64,000 nucleotides of DNA from Rotaria macrura. Taxonomy: Eukaryota; Rotifera; Eurotatoria; Philodinida; Philodinidae. The notes below the pieces were generated by a model that saw only the letters and a list, made by a program, of their open reading frames with translations, did no database searches and was not told the DNA's origin. Shown here piece after piece: positions 38,188-49,850 of the stretch; positions within the stretch are counted from its first letter, which is position 1, and each line of letters begins with the position of its first letter. The position numbers and the translations under genes were made by a program. The stretch is taken from the NCBI GenBank assembly GCA_900239685.1, contig OENT01000167.1, positions 1 to 64,000 of the forward strand, read 5' to 3'.

Positions 38188-39058
38188 ATGAATGAATTAT
38201 CAAATGAAAAATTCAATCCGACCAATGCTCCAGTCGAGGTAATTCAGTAGCTTGGGGTGATTTTATTTGTGAATTGTTTTATGTCATAAGGTTGTTCCAT
38301 TACGAGTTGCTGGTCGATTTAAGGATAAAACCGTAATTGTAACAGGAGCTGGATCTGGCATTGGCAGAGCTGTTGTTTTACGACTCATCGAAGAAGATGC
38401 TTCTGTTCTTGCTATTGATGTTAGTGAAGCCGGATTGCAGGAAACTGCAAAATTATCATCGAATCCGGAACATGTATCTATAGCGGTAGTATCGGTTACA
38501 GATGAACCAAAAATTATCGAAAAAGTTAATGAATATGTGAGTCAGCAAGGTCGTCTCGATGTTCTCGTTAATTTAGCCGGCATTCTACGATCGAATCACT
38601 CAATAGATACTACACTTGAAGAATTCAGAGCAATTATTGACATTAATCTAGTTGGTACATTTCTCATGTGTCGCGTATGTCTTCCTCATTTACTGATTAC
38701 CAAAGGAAATATTGTTAATGCGGCTTCGACAGCAGGTATTCATGGACATCCTTTTACGGCAGCCTACTCAGCTAGTAAAGGTGCGGTTGTAGCGCTGACA
38801 AAATCTTTGGCAAGAGAGTATATTCTTCAAGGAGTACGTGTCAATGCAATAGCACCTGGTGGCATATTAACTCCAATGATTACATCTTTTCAATTGCCCA
38901 AAGACATTAATCAGATCTTATTGAGCAATTTACAACGGCCCGATAATCAATTAGGTCAACCATGCGAGGTCGCAAGTGTTGTAGCTATGCTGGCTTCTCA
39001 AGATGGATCTTTTATAAATGGTGAAATCATTCGTATCGATGGAGGTGTTCATGCCTAA
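38188..39058 (+). CDS. Classical short-chain dehydrogenase/reductase, probably NA(D)-dependent
   Basis: Two exons, 38188-38238 and 38291-39058, 272 residues. It is a classical SDR: cofactor motif TGAGSGIG at 35-42, NLAG at 111-114 and the full catalytic tetrad Asn136 (DINLVG), Ser163 (NAAST), Tyr176 and Lys180 (YSASK). The Asp at the end of the second strand (VLAIDVSE) favours NAD(H) over NADP(H). The C-terminal DGGVHA is typical. Substrate cannot be told from sequence. The first exon carries a 17-residue polar extension, and the 52-nt intron sits just before the catalytic domain. The protein looks as much bacterial as animal, so horizontal origin with a later intron is possible but unproven. 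No acceptor-like site lies right next to the start codon, unlike several neighbours. Confidence 0.92.
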
Positions 39059-40002
39059 ACCATCAGTTATTTTTGTTTTTGTGTGTTTGAAATCACAATT
39101 AATCAATCGTATTGTACTTAGCTAAATTTCACTCATCAAATTACTGTTTCAAATTTTTGTCATAGATATAATATTATTCTATTTCATAAAAACATACATG
39201 AGCTATTACCAAATCAATTAAACATTGAGAAATAGGTCTCCAGTTTTCAAATGGACAAATAATAAATACAACCTTATCTATTTCGATACAAGAATTATAA
39301 AAATCAATTTGAGTCTTAGAAGAAATTTTCTCGTTCTAATTTGAGGTTTACAAATAATATTAGCTGAAAAACAATCGATCACAATACGTATTTTTACTGC
39401 TGAACAAAGAGAAATTTTATTATTAGTGATACAGACACTATTTGCGGTCAAATATCTATCATATATAGTTTACATTGATCATTGAAATAGTTTTAACGAA
39501 TTACATTTTTAGCCCTAAAGGAATTATGGTGAAGATTGCCGTGGAAAAAAGCAAAACTCGATTAAAAATACCAAAAAACAAAAGTGATAATTCCTTCAAA
39601 ATTCGTTCTGTTCTCTACTTGAGTTCTAATTTGCTATACATATATAAAGAGAGAGAGAGAGAGATATTTTCATATAAAAATCTACGGATCTAAAATGGAA
39701 ATATATAGAACATAACAATAACTTTTCTTTTTTTATATTATTCAACATTTTTCTTATCGAATCGAGAGCAACACCAAGAGTTAAGTTGTACTATTGGAAC
39801 ATATCAACAATGAATGACAGCCGTTATTATTACACATGTATGAAAAAGTAACGACAGAAAAAAAATTTTTTAACGTGGCATACTTTCAAAACGACACACG
39901 AAATTTGACTTTCATTGTTTTCTGTTTTTTTTTCCAAGAAACAAAAACAACAGATTGTAAAAAGTAACAAATTAATTCAAGTGAAAATATGCATTTCCAG
40001 AA
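39059..40002. other. Intergenic region between convergent genes, with a (GA)n run
   Basis: 944 bp between the 3' ends of the dehydrogenase and the SARNP-like gene. The only feature is a perfect GA dinucleotide run at about 39648-39664. No gene seen. Confidence 0.55.
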
Positions 40003-40933
40003 TCAAGCACTTGTTATTGGCTTGAACCGTTCTGCACGTTTGGCTTTTTGTTCCTAAACAGTAATATTACGATTTAGAGTGAAAACGAAATAGAAATAAA
40101 GCGCCTTACATTTTGTGTATTCGCTTTAGCAACAGCAGCTACATCACCGAAACGTTCAGTTCGTTTCTTGATTTCTTCAGTTAAGATTTGATTTGCTGGT
40201 ACAGATTTCTTGTCTGTCTTATTTTTTGTTGACGCAAGCTGTAAGGAATTAAATGTTAATAGAAAAACTAATGCGAAGCTTCGTCTTACTGTTGATGGTG
40301 TTACAACACCAAAACGGTCGATTCGTTTTTGTTTTGTGCCTTCGTCAATTGTTACTGTTGGATTATTTACATGAAAACGATCGGATCGTTGACGTTTTTT
40401 CACTTGTTCACTTTCCTTGATGAAATAATAGGAAGAATCACTGAGTTGTAAATTTCAATATACATAATTCTTAATTACATACTGTTGATTCAGGCGTTGT
40501 ACCGAATCTTTCTAAACGTCGTTTTTTAGCTTCATCATCATTGGACTCCTGGAAAAAAAGCACAGAGCATTAGTATTCATTCATTTTGTTTATCATCCCC
40601 TACATGTGTAGAACCAAAACGTAATGCACGTGAAAGCTTCTTAGCTTCAGGTGCTATTGTTCCGAAACGTTCAAGACGTTGTTGAAATCGCTAGAAAATT
40701 ATTCGTGTTAATCATATCCTAGAAACGAAAGTTGGAAACTTACATCAGTTGCAGGTATGTGTTCATTTTCATTATCGACATTGATATTACTAGAATTCAT
40801 TTGGAATTTACACTGGCTAAATATGACTTCTAACATAATAATTATGAACTTACACTGATGTTTCAGGAATTTCTTTCGTTTCTTCTACTGATTTATCAGT
40901 TAAACTTGTCTCAGTAACTGTACCTGTAGTCAT
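40003..40933 (-). CDS. SARNP/Tho1-like protein made of RFG repeats, without SAP domain
   Basis: Seven exons, complement(40003..40053, 40110..40238, 40290..40415, 40483..40548, 40604..40690, 40744..40789, 40854..40933), 194 residues, all in frame. After an acidic, Thr-rich N-terminus (about 42 residues) the protein is a string of basic repeats of the type K-R-x-x-R-F-G: QRLERFGT, SRALRFGS, RRLERFGT, RSDRFHV, KRIDRFGV, KRTERFGD and KRAERFKP. This is the pattern of the C-terminal half of SARNP/Hcc-1/Tho1, mRNA-export proteins whose RFG repeats bind the helicase DDX39B/UAP56. The N-terminal SAP DNA-binding domain of SARNP is absent. Repeats largely follow exon borders, mostly in phase 0. A splice acceptor lies 12 nt upstream of the start. 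A neuropeptide precursor was considered and rejected. Family call is likely, function inferred. Confidence 0.78.
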
Positions 40934-40945
40934 TTTTTATTGATT

Positions 40946-40965
40946 CTGGGAGGTGAAGGATTATA
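40946..40965 (-). other. 3' splice acceptor just upstream of the SARNP-like start
   Basis: On the minus strand CCTTCACCTCCCAG is followed by only 12 nt before the start codon at 40933. It could join a 5' untranslated exon or accept a spliced leader. No upstream exon was found, but a non-coding one would be invisible here. Confidence 0.45.
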
Positions 40966-43900
40966 AATTTTTTTTCTGAAATGGAATGACTAAGTGTAGA
41001 GAGAAAGACACAAACAGTACTGTCAGTAAACACCAATGAAAGAAAATTCTTAAACAAGAAGTGATTTGTCTATTATCAACCAATGGTTATGGAATACTGT
41101 TTTTATTAAATAATATAGAGGGCAGTCACAAGTAGAGACCAAGTTAAAAAATTTCATATAGAATATAACTGATGAGATTGACTTACAGTTCGTTTTCATC
41201 ATGCTTCTCTCATAATTCTTATTATCGACCATACAAATGAATGTTGTAACCTCTCAAAACCGACACAATTAAAAAACGAATCTTTTCACAGATAGCAATT
41301 CTGTATCGTGCCATATTCGAGAATGTTTTAATAACTCGTTCAATATCGATGTCAATCAATAATGATGCACATAGATTATAAAATGTCTCTTAAGATGATT
41401 TTCATTCATAGTATTTTGAACGGACGATTGTTCGAGCTTTAATATCGAAAAAGATTCGTTGGATGGTGATAGTAATAGATTTATGGAGATCTTTCTTATG
41501 AAGCTCACATGTTTTGAATGAATGGAAAAGGCATATATAAGAGTTGTTGCTCTACTACTCTCTTGGATTGCTCACTTCAGAGTACAAGTACAATAGTAGA
41601 CGTCATTGAAAGTATCGAGCAATAAAAACTATTTGTCTTTCTAAATCATGCAGAAATATAATGATAATATGGTGTTCGTCGAAACCACCACGATGTATAC
41701 ACATTTGAGTGTAACTCCACTGTAAGAACAACAGGTCAATGAAGAATTATAATCTATCTCATAATACTCTGTAAGACTCTAAAAAATTTCAAACCAACCA
41801 ATAAGACTTTACTGATTCTCACATCTCTCGTAGTTCGTACATTAGACTAATTTATGTAAGATAATTTTTTTAATTCCACAATTTAACAAGCTTAAAGTTA
41901 ATATGCCAAATAATACTGTTTTCGTATGAATCATTGATATTCATTACGAATTTTTGGAGAAAAAACCGTTCTACTCATTGGTTGTATTCTAGTACTCTTA
42001 CGTTAGCCGATTTTTATCTATGTGAAATTACAGCTTTCATGCTTCATGGGTCGTATGATTATTTCATGTTCACGATGGCATCGCACTGCTATCCTCTTTC
42101 GATGAACACCACGCGTATACAGATAAGACTAATGGGTTTGACAGAATGAGGGAACCTCTCAGTATTTTGATATGATCTCTCTTGAGTACTGTTATATGTA
42201 GTTGAGTTCGTTGTTTTCTAAAGATAGCCTGTGCAATTCCCTACGGAAACTTGATGGAAAAAGGTGGTCCAACGAATAACTATCAGATGGTATCCCTTCA
42301 ACGTTACAATGCACTAAAGCGGGCTTCTTTTAATGAAATAATAATTTCATTTTTTCCAGCGAAATAGATAAGAAAATCTATTCCAATCGATGTTTTCATT
42401 TGTACTCTTGGTAACACAATTTAAGAGAATGTAGTCAGACAAGATTGCTAGGTTTCTGCAGACGTTCTTCTATAGAAGAAGAGTTGAACCCATCGATTGT
42501 TTCTATTTCTATAATTCATATCATGCATTCTATAAGAAAAAGAATCACACCACAACATATTATTCATATGGATATTACAGAGAAGTTTAACAGAGGGGAA
42601 CAAAGAAACGGTGTTGTTCTACTAATTTACTGCATGTTAGAAAAAGACATTCGTTGAATCGATGAAGCTGTTGATGGGTTACAAAATGTTCTATTCAGTC
42701 TTTTTATATGAAATCGGAAGAATGGCTCAAATAAGTTAATATGAAAATACACGTGTTGAAAGTGAACTTATTTAGTGAATTGTTGTGTTGACAACATATT
42801 ATTTGATAGGTATTCAGTAGACGAGTTCTTTTCATAAGTTTTTTCTAGAGAATTACACGGACTGTTTCGTGAAAATAAATTCAAGTATATGTACGTCACT
42901 ACTTGAGAAAGATAATCGCAAAATATTGAGCGATACAGTTATTCTAGTGTATCAGTTAGATATTGAATTTTTATTAAGAATCAATCACTTCATAACGACA
43001 AAATGCGATCAATTAAATCATCTCGATTTGTCGATCGAAGAAAGTGTGTGAAACAAAATTCCATAGTAATTTAACATATTTTTTCAATATGTATTTGAGC
43101 TAATCCATAAAGTCATGGTTTTACTTACTCAATCGAAATCGTCGAATCCAGCTGCCTATCGAATTCATAGAGGAAAGAGTCTTACGATTTTTGAGAGTAT
43201 TACGCTTGGTCTCGAATATTTTTATTAGTTTACCGCAGTCTATAAACTCGGGAAGTTTTTCGAATTTTCAGAAATACTTGCGTGTATTGTAGTGGAGACG
43301 CAATTCAATAGCTTGTATTCAAAAAAGATGAATGAAATCATTCACTTGATCACTACAGATAAATTGATTTGACGAGAGAATTTCGTTTCAGATTCAAGTT
43401 TTATTTTGAATTATATAACTACTAGTGTTCGAACTGTTCGATGAGACCCGTAGGTCCTTGAAGTAGTTCGATCAAATATTCTGTTCTGCTCGAAATATGA
43501 TTGTTTCATTAAATTTTTGATCTCTCACCAAGCTTTTATGGGGAAAAATTGAATAAATAATTTTCTACTTGGTATTTTGATCAATCTTATCATTCGTGTT
43601 AAGTTTGAATAATCGTAGTCCTGCATGAGTGCATTCTCCTGTCTCACGTTAAAAAATACTAAAAAAAGAAATTTCTACGAGTGATAGCTTTAAAAGTAGT
43701 CAGTCATGTATGTGAATCAACAAGTCTTGACTATGTGCTTCTATCAAGTTCGATAGACTCGTTTTTATTTTTCACAAAACTACATCTACAGTTAGTGGAT
43801 ATTGTCTAGTGTCCATATTTTGAAAAAAAGTTGATTTTGCATTTCATAGGTCTTTCTCATGCATTCAAAATTCTCACATTTTATTATTTTATCTTCAGTA

Positions 43901-44060
43901 GATCTGTGTCGTTGAAGTCTAATGCTAGCCGATAGACGAACAAGAATGAATTACATATGTACGTATATACTATAATATCCTACAATAAGAATTGATTTGC
44001 TGAGTTCTGACCAATCAACATTGACGAAATCGTGTGCAGACAAACGATGGTTGATTTTTT
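40966..44060. other. Intergenic region between divergent genes
   Basis: 3.1 kb between the starts of the SARNP-like gene and the Rpp14-like gene. No exon, RNA gene or repeat with clear boundaries was seen. Short open frames (for example 42445-42657 plus) have no recognisable content. Confidence 0.5.
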
Positions 44061-44079
44061 AGTTTATTTTTCTTTCCAG
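44061..44079 (+). other. Acceptor-like site before the Rpp14-like start
   Basis: AGTTTATTTTTCTTTCCAG, a pyrimidine-rich 3' splice site, ends 13 nt before the start codon at 44093. No coding donor exon is visible upstream. Together with the sites before the next two genes it suggests spliced-leader addition. Confidence 0.5.
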
Positions 44080-44092
44080 TTTACATCTAAAA

Positions 44093-44677
44093 ATGAAAAA
44101 ACGACACAAATCTAAGGCAACGCAATTAGAAGCAGAACGCGATGTTGAAATTTACATCCGTTTGTTAGTTTTAATGAAGAATTTGATATCCGATTTTTAG
44201 CATACGTTTTTCACTATTTAATTCTAGAGAGATCGAAGATCAAGTTATAGTTGAAGAGCATCTTTTGAGAAATGCAATTGATCGATCAATCAGCGTTCTA
44301 TTTGGAGAGGTTTTTACTTTTCTTCAAAGTCTTTTTGGTTAATATTTACGTTTTTTCTCTTTTTTTTAATATATGGATCAATAAGATTGGCAGCCAATTG
44401 ATTCGTATAGAGATTGTTTCGTTCAGATATGGTACAGCTACGATTCGTACTAAAGCCAAGTAAAATAGTTGCTTTTTGAAGTCTCCTCTTTCCTAATAAA
44501 TAATTAACGAATTTCAGGATGTTAAATCAAGTTCGTTGTGCTTTGGCATTTTATGGTATACATGATAAACGCGAATGTGCTTTTCGTATTGATACTAAAC
44601 AAGAAGTGGATAATAATGATGACGATGGCGGCGGCGATGAAGATGAACAAAGATCGCTCGTGATGCCAATAGATTGA
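44093..44677 (+). CDS. RPP14: Ribonuclease P/MRP subunit of the Rpp14/Pop5 family
   Basis: Four exons: 44093-44163, 44228-44309, 44386-44459, 44518-44677; 128 residues (human RPP14 is 124). The family serves in RNase P, which trims tRNA 5' ends, and in the related RNase MRP. The core IYIRLEIEDQVIV, then AIDRSISVLFGEIGS and the end ALAFYG-x-x-DKRECAFRI align with RPP14 (LFGE in the middle, KKCAFR near the end). A basic N-terminus (MKKRHKSK) and an acidic tail of Asp, Gly and Glu are extra. Pop5 is the alternative; the CAFR ending favours Rpp14. It is the first of three same-strand genes; the stop codon lies only 32 nt before the GDPGP1 start, with no polyadenylation signal in between. Confidence 0.76.
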
Positions 44678-44700
44678 TAATATTTTCATTGTTTTTTCAG
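44678..44700 (+). other. Candidate trans-splice acceptor between Rpp14-like and GDPGP1
   Basis: The whole gap between the two genes is 32 nt. It reads TAATATTTTCATTGTTTTTT, then CAG at 44698-44700, then nine nucleotides and the GDPGP1 start. This is a strong 3' splice site with a branch-like TAAT, placed where a spliced leader would join a downstream operon gene. Cis-splicing from Rpp14 exon 4 would need a donor inside that exon. Confidence 0.65.
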
Positions 44701-44709
44701 ATATAAGAA

Positions 44710-47058
44710 ATGTGGAAGCATCATAAATTTGATCCGAATTCAATTAACTTATCGTGTCATACCGATGAAAACCTCAATAATGTAAGATTTTTATTCATAT
44801 TCAAATATGTACAAGAAAAAGAATGTTATAAGAATTCTTGTTATTCTCAAATTTTAGTTTGATATATTATTACATGCCGAATGGGATCGCGCCGTTACTC
44901 AAGGTTATTTTTCCTATCAAATGGATAATAGTATAAGAAAACGAATACTTGATGGTGATCTTCATTATGTAGTCGAAGTAGTGTTTGTTTCTATTTTCTT
45001 GACAATGACAAAAAAAAATAATAATAAGAGAAGATGTTTTAAAATTCATCATGGTGATAGTTAGTAAAATGAAAATTCTAGACGAATAATTTGCATACTT
45101 ACCGAGGACACACTCTCAGTTGTTTAATAGTTACTATATCGAATTCACATAAAACCTGAAAATGAATTTCTAAATTTTTGAAAAACTAATATTTTTAAAT
45201 TATGAAACAGTCAACTTGTATAACTTCAATTGTACAGGAGATAAATTTCTTTATTAAACGCTTGAAACTTCAATGATAGAAAACTACTCTCATGGATCAT
45301 CTATACAATATTGATCTTTTGAAAATTATATTTTAATGCCGCTAACTTATGTATATCAATAGTTTCACACCGAACTCGATTGCTTACTTAAATCTCAAAC
45401 TAATATCTGTATTATGTTTTTGGTTTGAATGCTATGTAATGTCACTAGACGGAAATGAACAGAAGTTCTCTTGTTAATAGACAAGATTATTCACCAACGT
45501 TTCAAAGATTTTACGTTCGTTAAACATGAGAACTATGGATCCGATGATCGATGCATAGATTCTAGAATATCTTTATTTTTATTGATGCATATAGTTGAAT
45601 CGTAGTCGATTTGAAAAACGTCGAGCGCCAGATCCATTCGAACATGTCAATACACAATTCGATCGAAATAGATTTAATTTTAATAGAATCAAGGATGGAG
45701 AAGTAAATAAATTAAATTAAGTCATTTTTTAGTCTAGAATAATCTATCTATAGATTCTTCTTTCTTTAGATGATGACGAACGAACAGATAAACATTTAGT
45801 AATCATTAATAATTCACCTATTCGTCAGTATCAAGTTCTACTTGTACCGAATCGTCATCTCGAACAGTCACAGGTAATACAAATCATCATTTTAAAAAGG
45901 ATGAAGTTGCGCAACTGATGATGAATCATCTTTGAGTCCGATCGATGTCTATTATGTCGATCGAATTGAATTCTCCATGTTCTGAGAACCGCTCGAATCC
46001 TTGATGCATTGCTAAGAAAATAGAATACATAGAAAGCGATAAAACAACAAACTAGTTTACGAATCGACGAGTCTAAAAATGCAGAATCTTTCTACTTGTA
46101 AACGATTCATCTCTTGACGAAATTGTCTTGTGACAATAACGAATCGATGAATTTTATATGTATGAAATACATTTAGATTTTAACTGTTGATTGTATTCTA
46201 TTCGGACTTCATTTTGTTGCTTCAAGTGCTCATCCATTCATCTACGTTGGATTTAATTCACTTTGTGGTTATGCGTCAGTTAATCATGTAAATAAAATTG
46301 TTCTTTATTTTTATCGAAAGAAAATAAGAAACGATGATTCTGTGTAAAATTTAGCTTCATCTTCATGGAATCTATATGCCCAATCGTTTATATATTCAAA
46401 CTATTGTTAGTTTCATTCGTATTTAATTTTCCTATGAATGTTTTGTTTGCTCTTCAGAAATGTACACCGTTTCATATTAATTCTAACTGTTATCTTTTCG
46501 ATTTATTCACTGTACAAGGCTTTGCTTTCGAAATCAAACAAGAAAATGATTTCAATAGAACCGCACGGTAATGTTTCTTGAATTGTTCGTGAAAAAGAAT
46601 TGAACGATCGTATATTTATTTAGACATATTCATAAAGTAACAAGTTTTCTTGTTTCATCTGATATTGCTCATAATATAGCGATTATGAAAGGAGATTCAT
46701 TTTCATTACCATCTGAACCAGCAATACGCATATTTATTTGGTTTCGTCAATCGAACAAAGGTAAATACTCATAGATAGATGTACTAGAAATGCATAGTAT
46801 ATTCTAATGTAGGAGCAAAAACATTTCATCAATGGAATATTGGCTGTTTAGAACTTTCAGGTTATACATTCCTTCAATGTAAGCACAACTAGATTCTTAT
46901 TGATGTTTTCAAAAAATGAGTCTAATTTTAATTTAGACGAAGAAATATTTAATGATGCAACTGAAATGAAATTACTCGAATCAATCAATGAAATATCTTT
47001 GTCATTAGAAAAACAAGATGAAATCAAAGAGAATGTGAAAATATTATTAGATGATTAA
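44710..47058 (+). CDS. GDPGP1: GDP-D-glucose phosphorylase (GDPGP1/VTC2 family)
   Basis: Ten exons: 44710-44781, 44858-44977, 45595-45702, 45754-45873, 46177-46287, 46355-46405, 46458-46567, 46624-46760, 46813-46878, 46937-47058; 338 residues (human 385). The enzyme breaks down GDP-glucose with phosphate and is thought to clear this misformed nucleotide sugar; it belongs to the HIT-like fold shared with plant VTC2. Diagnostic stretches are FDILLHAEWDRAV, FNFNRIKDGEILL, INNSPIRQYQVLLVPNRH, VGFNSLCGYASVNH and the histidine motif NHLHLHG at about 176-182, whose central His is the nucleotidyl acceptor in the family. SDIAHN near 230 matches TDHEIAHN of the human protein. Exon 4 uses the upstream of two acceptors (GEILLSLDDDE), the only one that keeps frame. 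Intron 2 (617 nt) is empty. Middle gene of the candidate operon. Confidence 0.93.
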
Positions 47059-47254
47059 AATAGATCGAATCAAATGGAAGCATTGACAACTATATAAATT
47101 TTCGCAAAATAACTTTCATTGTGTTGTTGAGAGTGATCTCCAAGGAATGATTCGAATGTATGCTGTCAACATTGACATATGACTAGACTAGATCTCATTT
47201 TTTTTGTGTTTAAACGAAAAATCGATTATATTTAACAAGACTAAGTTAAATAGT

Positions 47255-47275
47255 TTTCTCATTGTTTTCTTACAG
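47255..47275 (+). other. Candidate trans-splice acceptor before the MRRF start
   Basis: TTTTCTCATTGTTTTCTTACAG ends at 47275, two nucleotides before the MRRF start codon. The 219-nt gap to the GDPGP1 stop has no AATAAA or ATTAAA. So short a 5' leader is what trans-splicing produces. Confidence 0.6.
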
Positions 47276-47277
47276 AT

Positions 47278-47997
47278 ATGTCATTGTCATTTGTTTTTCG
47301 TCGTTTGGCATTATTACAACAACCACATGTCTATGCATTTTCTACTTCAGCTGTAGTGTTTAAAGGAAAAAACACTGGTGGTGGTCAACCGAAAGCATCA
47401 AAACATCTTCTATCTGATGCTGATTTATCGGCATCATCCATCGATTGGCCATCATTAAAGTCACAGTATGACAAATTACTTGTTGAACTTCATGAATTAT
47501 ATTCAAAACAAATTCAACTACGAACATCATCATTAGCATTCGAAGAATTGTCCGTTATTCTTCCGCCACATAATAAAGCACATCAATTGAAAGAATTAAC
47601 ACAAATAATTCAAAAATCACCACAAATGTTTATGATTGATATGACACGACATGCTCAATACATACCGAATGTTCTGGAAGCAATTCATAAGTCGGGTCTT
47701 AATGTTAATCCACAACAAGATGGAACAACACTTTATTTACCAACACCGAAAGTAACACGTGAACATCGTGAGGAATTAGCAAAGAATGCAAAGAAATTAG
47801 CTGAACAAATTATTGTTAAGATGCGTGAAGCGTATTCAAAAGCACATCGAAATTTGAAAAAACAAGAAAAAAAATTAAGCAGTGACTTAATCGTTGATTT
47901 AGATGCTAATTTAAAACATCGTCTTGATCTTTATATTGGACAAGTTGAAAAAATTCGTTCAGAAAAACAAAAAGAATTATTAGATATGACCTTTTGA
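47278..47997 (+). CDS. MRRF: Mitochondrial ribosome recycling factor
   Basis: Single exon, 239 residues. Ribosome recycling factor frees the mitochondrial ribosome from mRNA after termination, together with a GTPase (mtEF-G2). The first ~30 residues (MSLSFVFRRLALLQ, then FSTSAV) are basic, Ser-rich and without acids, as in a mitochondrial targeting peptide. The mature part has the RRF layout: a long helix around YDKLLVELHELYSKQI, the beta domain with MFMIDMTRHAQYIP and LYLPTPKVTREHREEL, and the closing helices LAEQIIVKMREAYSKAHRNL and IGQVEKIRSEKQKELL. Length matches the family (human 262). An AATAAA lies 10 nt after the stop. Third gene of the candidate operon and the only intronless gene in the window. 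Confidence 0.95.
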   Translation: MSLSFVFRRLALLQQPHVYAFSTSAVVFKGKNTGGGQPKASKHLLSDADLSASSIDWPSLKSQYDKLLVELHELYSKQIQLRTSSLAFEELSVILPPHNKAHQLKELTQIIQKSPQMFMIDMTRHAQYIPNVLEAIHKSGLNVNPQQDGTTLYLPTPKVTREHREELAKNAKKLAEQIIVKMREAYSKAHRNLKKQEKKLSSDLIVDLDANLKHRLDLYIGQVEKIRSEKQKELLDMTF

Positions 47998-48006
47998 TTT
48001 AAAACG

Positions 48007-48012
48007 AATAAA
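48007..48012 (+). promoter_or_regulatory. Polyadenylation signal of MRRF
   Basis: AATAAA 10 nt after the stop codon, the first on this strand downstream of the three-gene cluster. Confidence 0.55.
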
Positions 48013-48691
48013 ATGTTTTCATGGAATAGAAAATTTTCAAAAAACAAAGTTCAATCAGCACGAAAGAATTGCACAATGAGTATCGACAAAGTTATAAGCT
48101 AAGACTATGTTACATGAATCAATTTCGACGAATATGTTAAAATACCGATAACAATCATTTAAAGTAATTCGAGCTCGAATCAGGGAACGATAGAAGTTCG
48201 TATTTTATAAACTATAGAAGAATAGTTTTAAGAAATGTGATCACAAGAACAAATGTGCGACGATTGGGAACCATAGATCGAATTTATTTCCACTGCTCAT
48301 TTTCCATTTTGCTTCAATGAATTTTTGGTACAGTATGATCTGAATTTGGAAAATTCTGTTTTAGAGTATACTCACCATGATGGTTATGGATTATCTTTCC
48401 GAATACTTTGAAGCTAAATACAAGACATTCAGCAAGAACAACGATTCCATTTCTCTGAGTTTAATCAATGATTTCAAATATTTTTCTACGATGTTGATTA
48501 GTTGATTATGATTCATCTACTTTAGAGATGATTCCTCCTCGCCGAAATAATCTGAAAGTTTCATTAGAGAAAAAACGTTTTCTAAACACGACTCTTCTCA
48601 ACTTCGAATAATCATATGAGTCAAGCGGTACTTCATTCTTAGGGAAACATTATACGATTAAATCTAAGAACAAGCATAAAAAAGAGACATC

Positions 48692-48810
48692 CTGAATAGA
48701 AAGAGCTCTACAGGTTTTTATCTTCTCATCGTGATTCTGTTATTGATAAATTTGTTGTGTATAGTTTTGTTTCTCAAATGAGGAAAATTTATCTTTCTTT
48801 TCTATTCAGG
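48692..48810. repeat. Possible small inverted-repeat element
   Basis: CCTGAATAGAAAG at 48692-48704 is matched, as complement, by CTTTTCTATTCAGG at 48797-48810 (one extra base). No clear target duplication flanks it. The neighbouring 48809-48871 segment folds imperfectly too (AGGGTGTGACTGTGTGG against CCACATCCGCACCCT). Confidence 0.4.
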
Positions 48811-49850
48811 GTGTGACTGTGTGGTCGTATATATGTGATTGTTATTTTATTCTACACACCCACATCCGCACCCTCTTCAAATTCAATCCGGCGAACAATG
48901 TTTGTTTCTGATCTTGCACATCTCTAATCCTAAAACATATGATGGTCTTGGCTTAATTTTCTTATCAATTTCGATGGACAAGAGAATTAAGCGAATGAAT
49001 GAAAAATCAAGAAAATTCTATAAATCATACGAATATAAACAGAACCAATACACACAACTTAGAAACCATTAAGCAATACTATGACGGCTGTACTTCTGTG
49101 GTACGAAGAGTCTCGCAAATAGAGTTATGCATTCAATACTTTACCGAATCAAATGAAACAAAGTGCTTGTTTCAACGGATATTATCTTTTCTTTCATAAA
49201 CTCTTGGTTGATTCTATTTGATACAACAAGAAATCAAGAGATTCTCTACGTATAATAGATGAAACGATTTATTATACTGTCATCTTGTTCCATTTTTTCA
49301 TGTCAATAGTATGACTATTCACATGTCGATTGAAGCATAGTATGGCTGCATCGAATGTTTTACGCTTCTAGCTCATTGTTTAATTCTTTTCACGATCAAT
49401 ATTGATAATCTCGATAAGATGTCATGATCATAGAGAATCCTACATATTACTTTACAACACATTTATTTTACAAGTTTTACTTTGTAGTAAAGTTCAATAA
49501 ACGATAATAAAAGTCTACTAGATTTTAGTGAACCTTTTACATCAAGTGAACTACGTAGTGTGTCACTAAGAATTCACTAGACTGATGAAATTATGATGTC
49601 TTGATATTTTGAGATATGATATCGTGTCAAAAAGTCATTACATTTCGATCCGTTTGGAGACAACAAAGAATATTTTAGACCGTTATATTCATACCAAAAC
49701 AGTTTTGATCAAGTTTTATAGATGCGCCATCGTAATACTTGACGTTGAAGTAGACTAACAGTTTTAATTATGAAAGAACAAGTCGGAAGCATGTGACTAC
49801 CATCGGTTAGAGAAATCATGGCATTTGAATATTTTTCGAATGACATTTAA

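Noticed and set aside
40003-40933. RFamide neuropeptide precursor, because of many R-F-G motifs
   Set aside because: There is no signal peptide, the RFG motifs are not followed by dibasic cleavage sites, and the K-R-x-x-R-F-G context matches SARNP/Tho1 repeats instead.
44093-44677. Pop5 rather than Rpp14
   Set aside because: Same family, but the length, LFGE motif and the terminal KRECAFRI fit Rpp14 better. Kept as the alternative.
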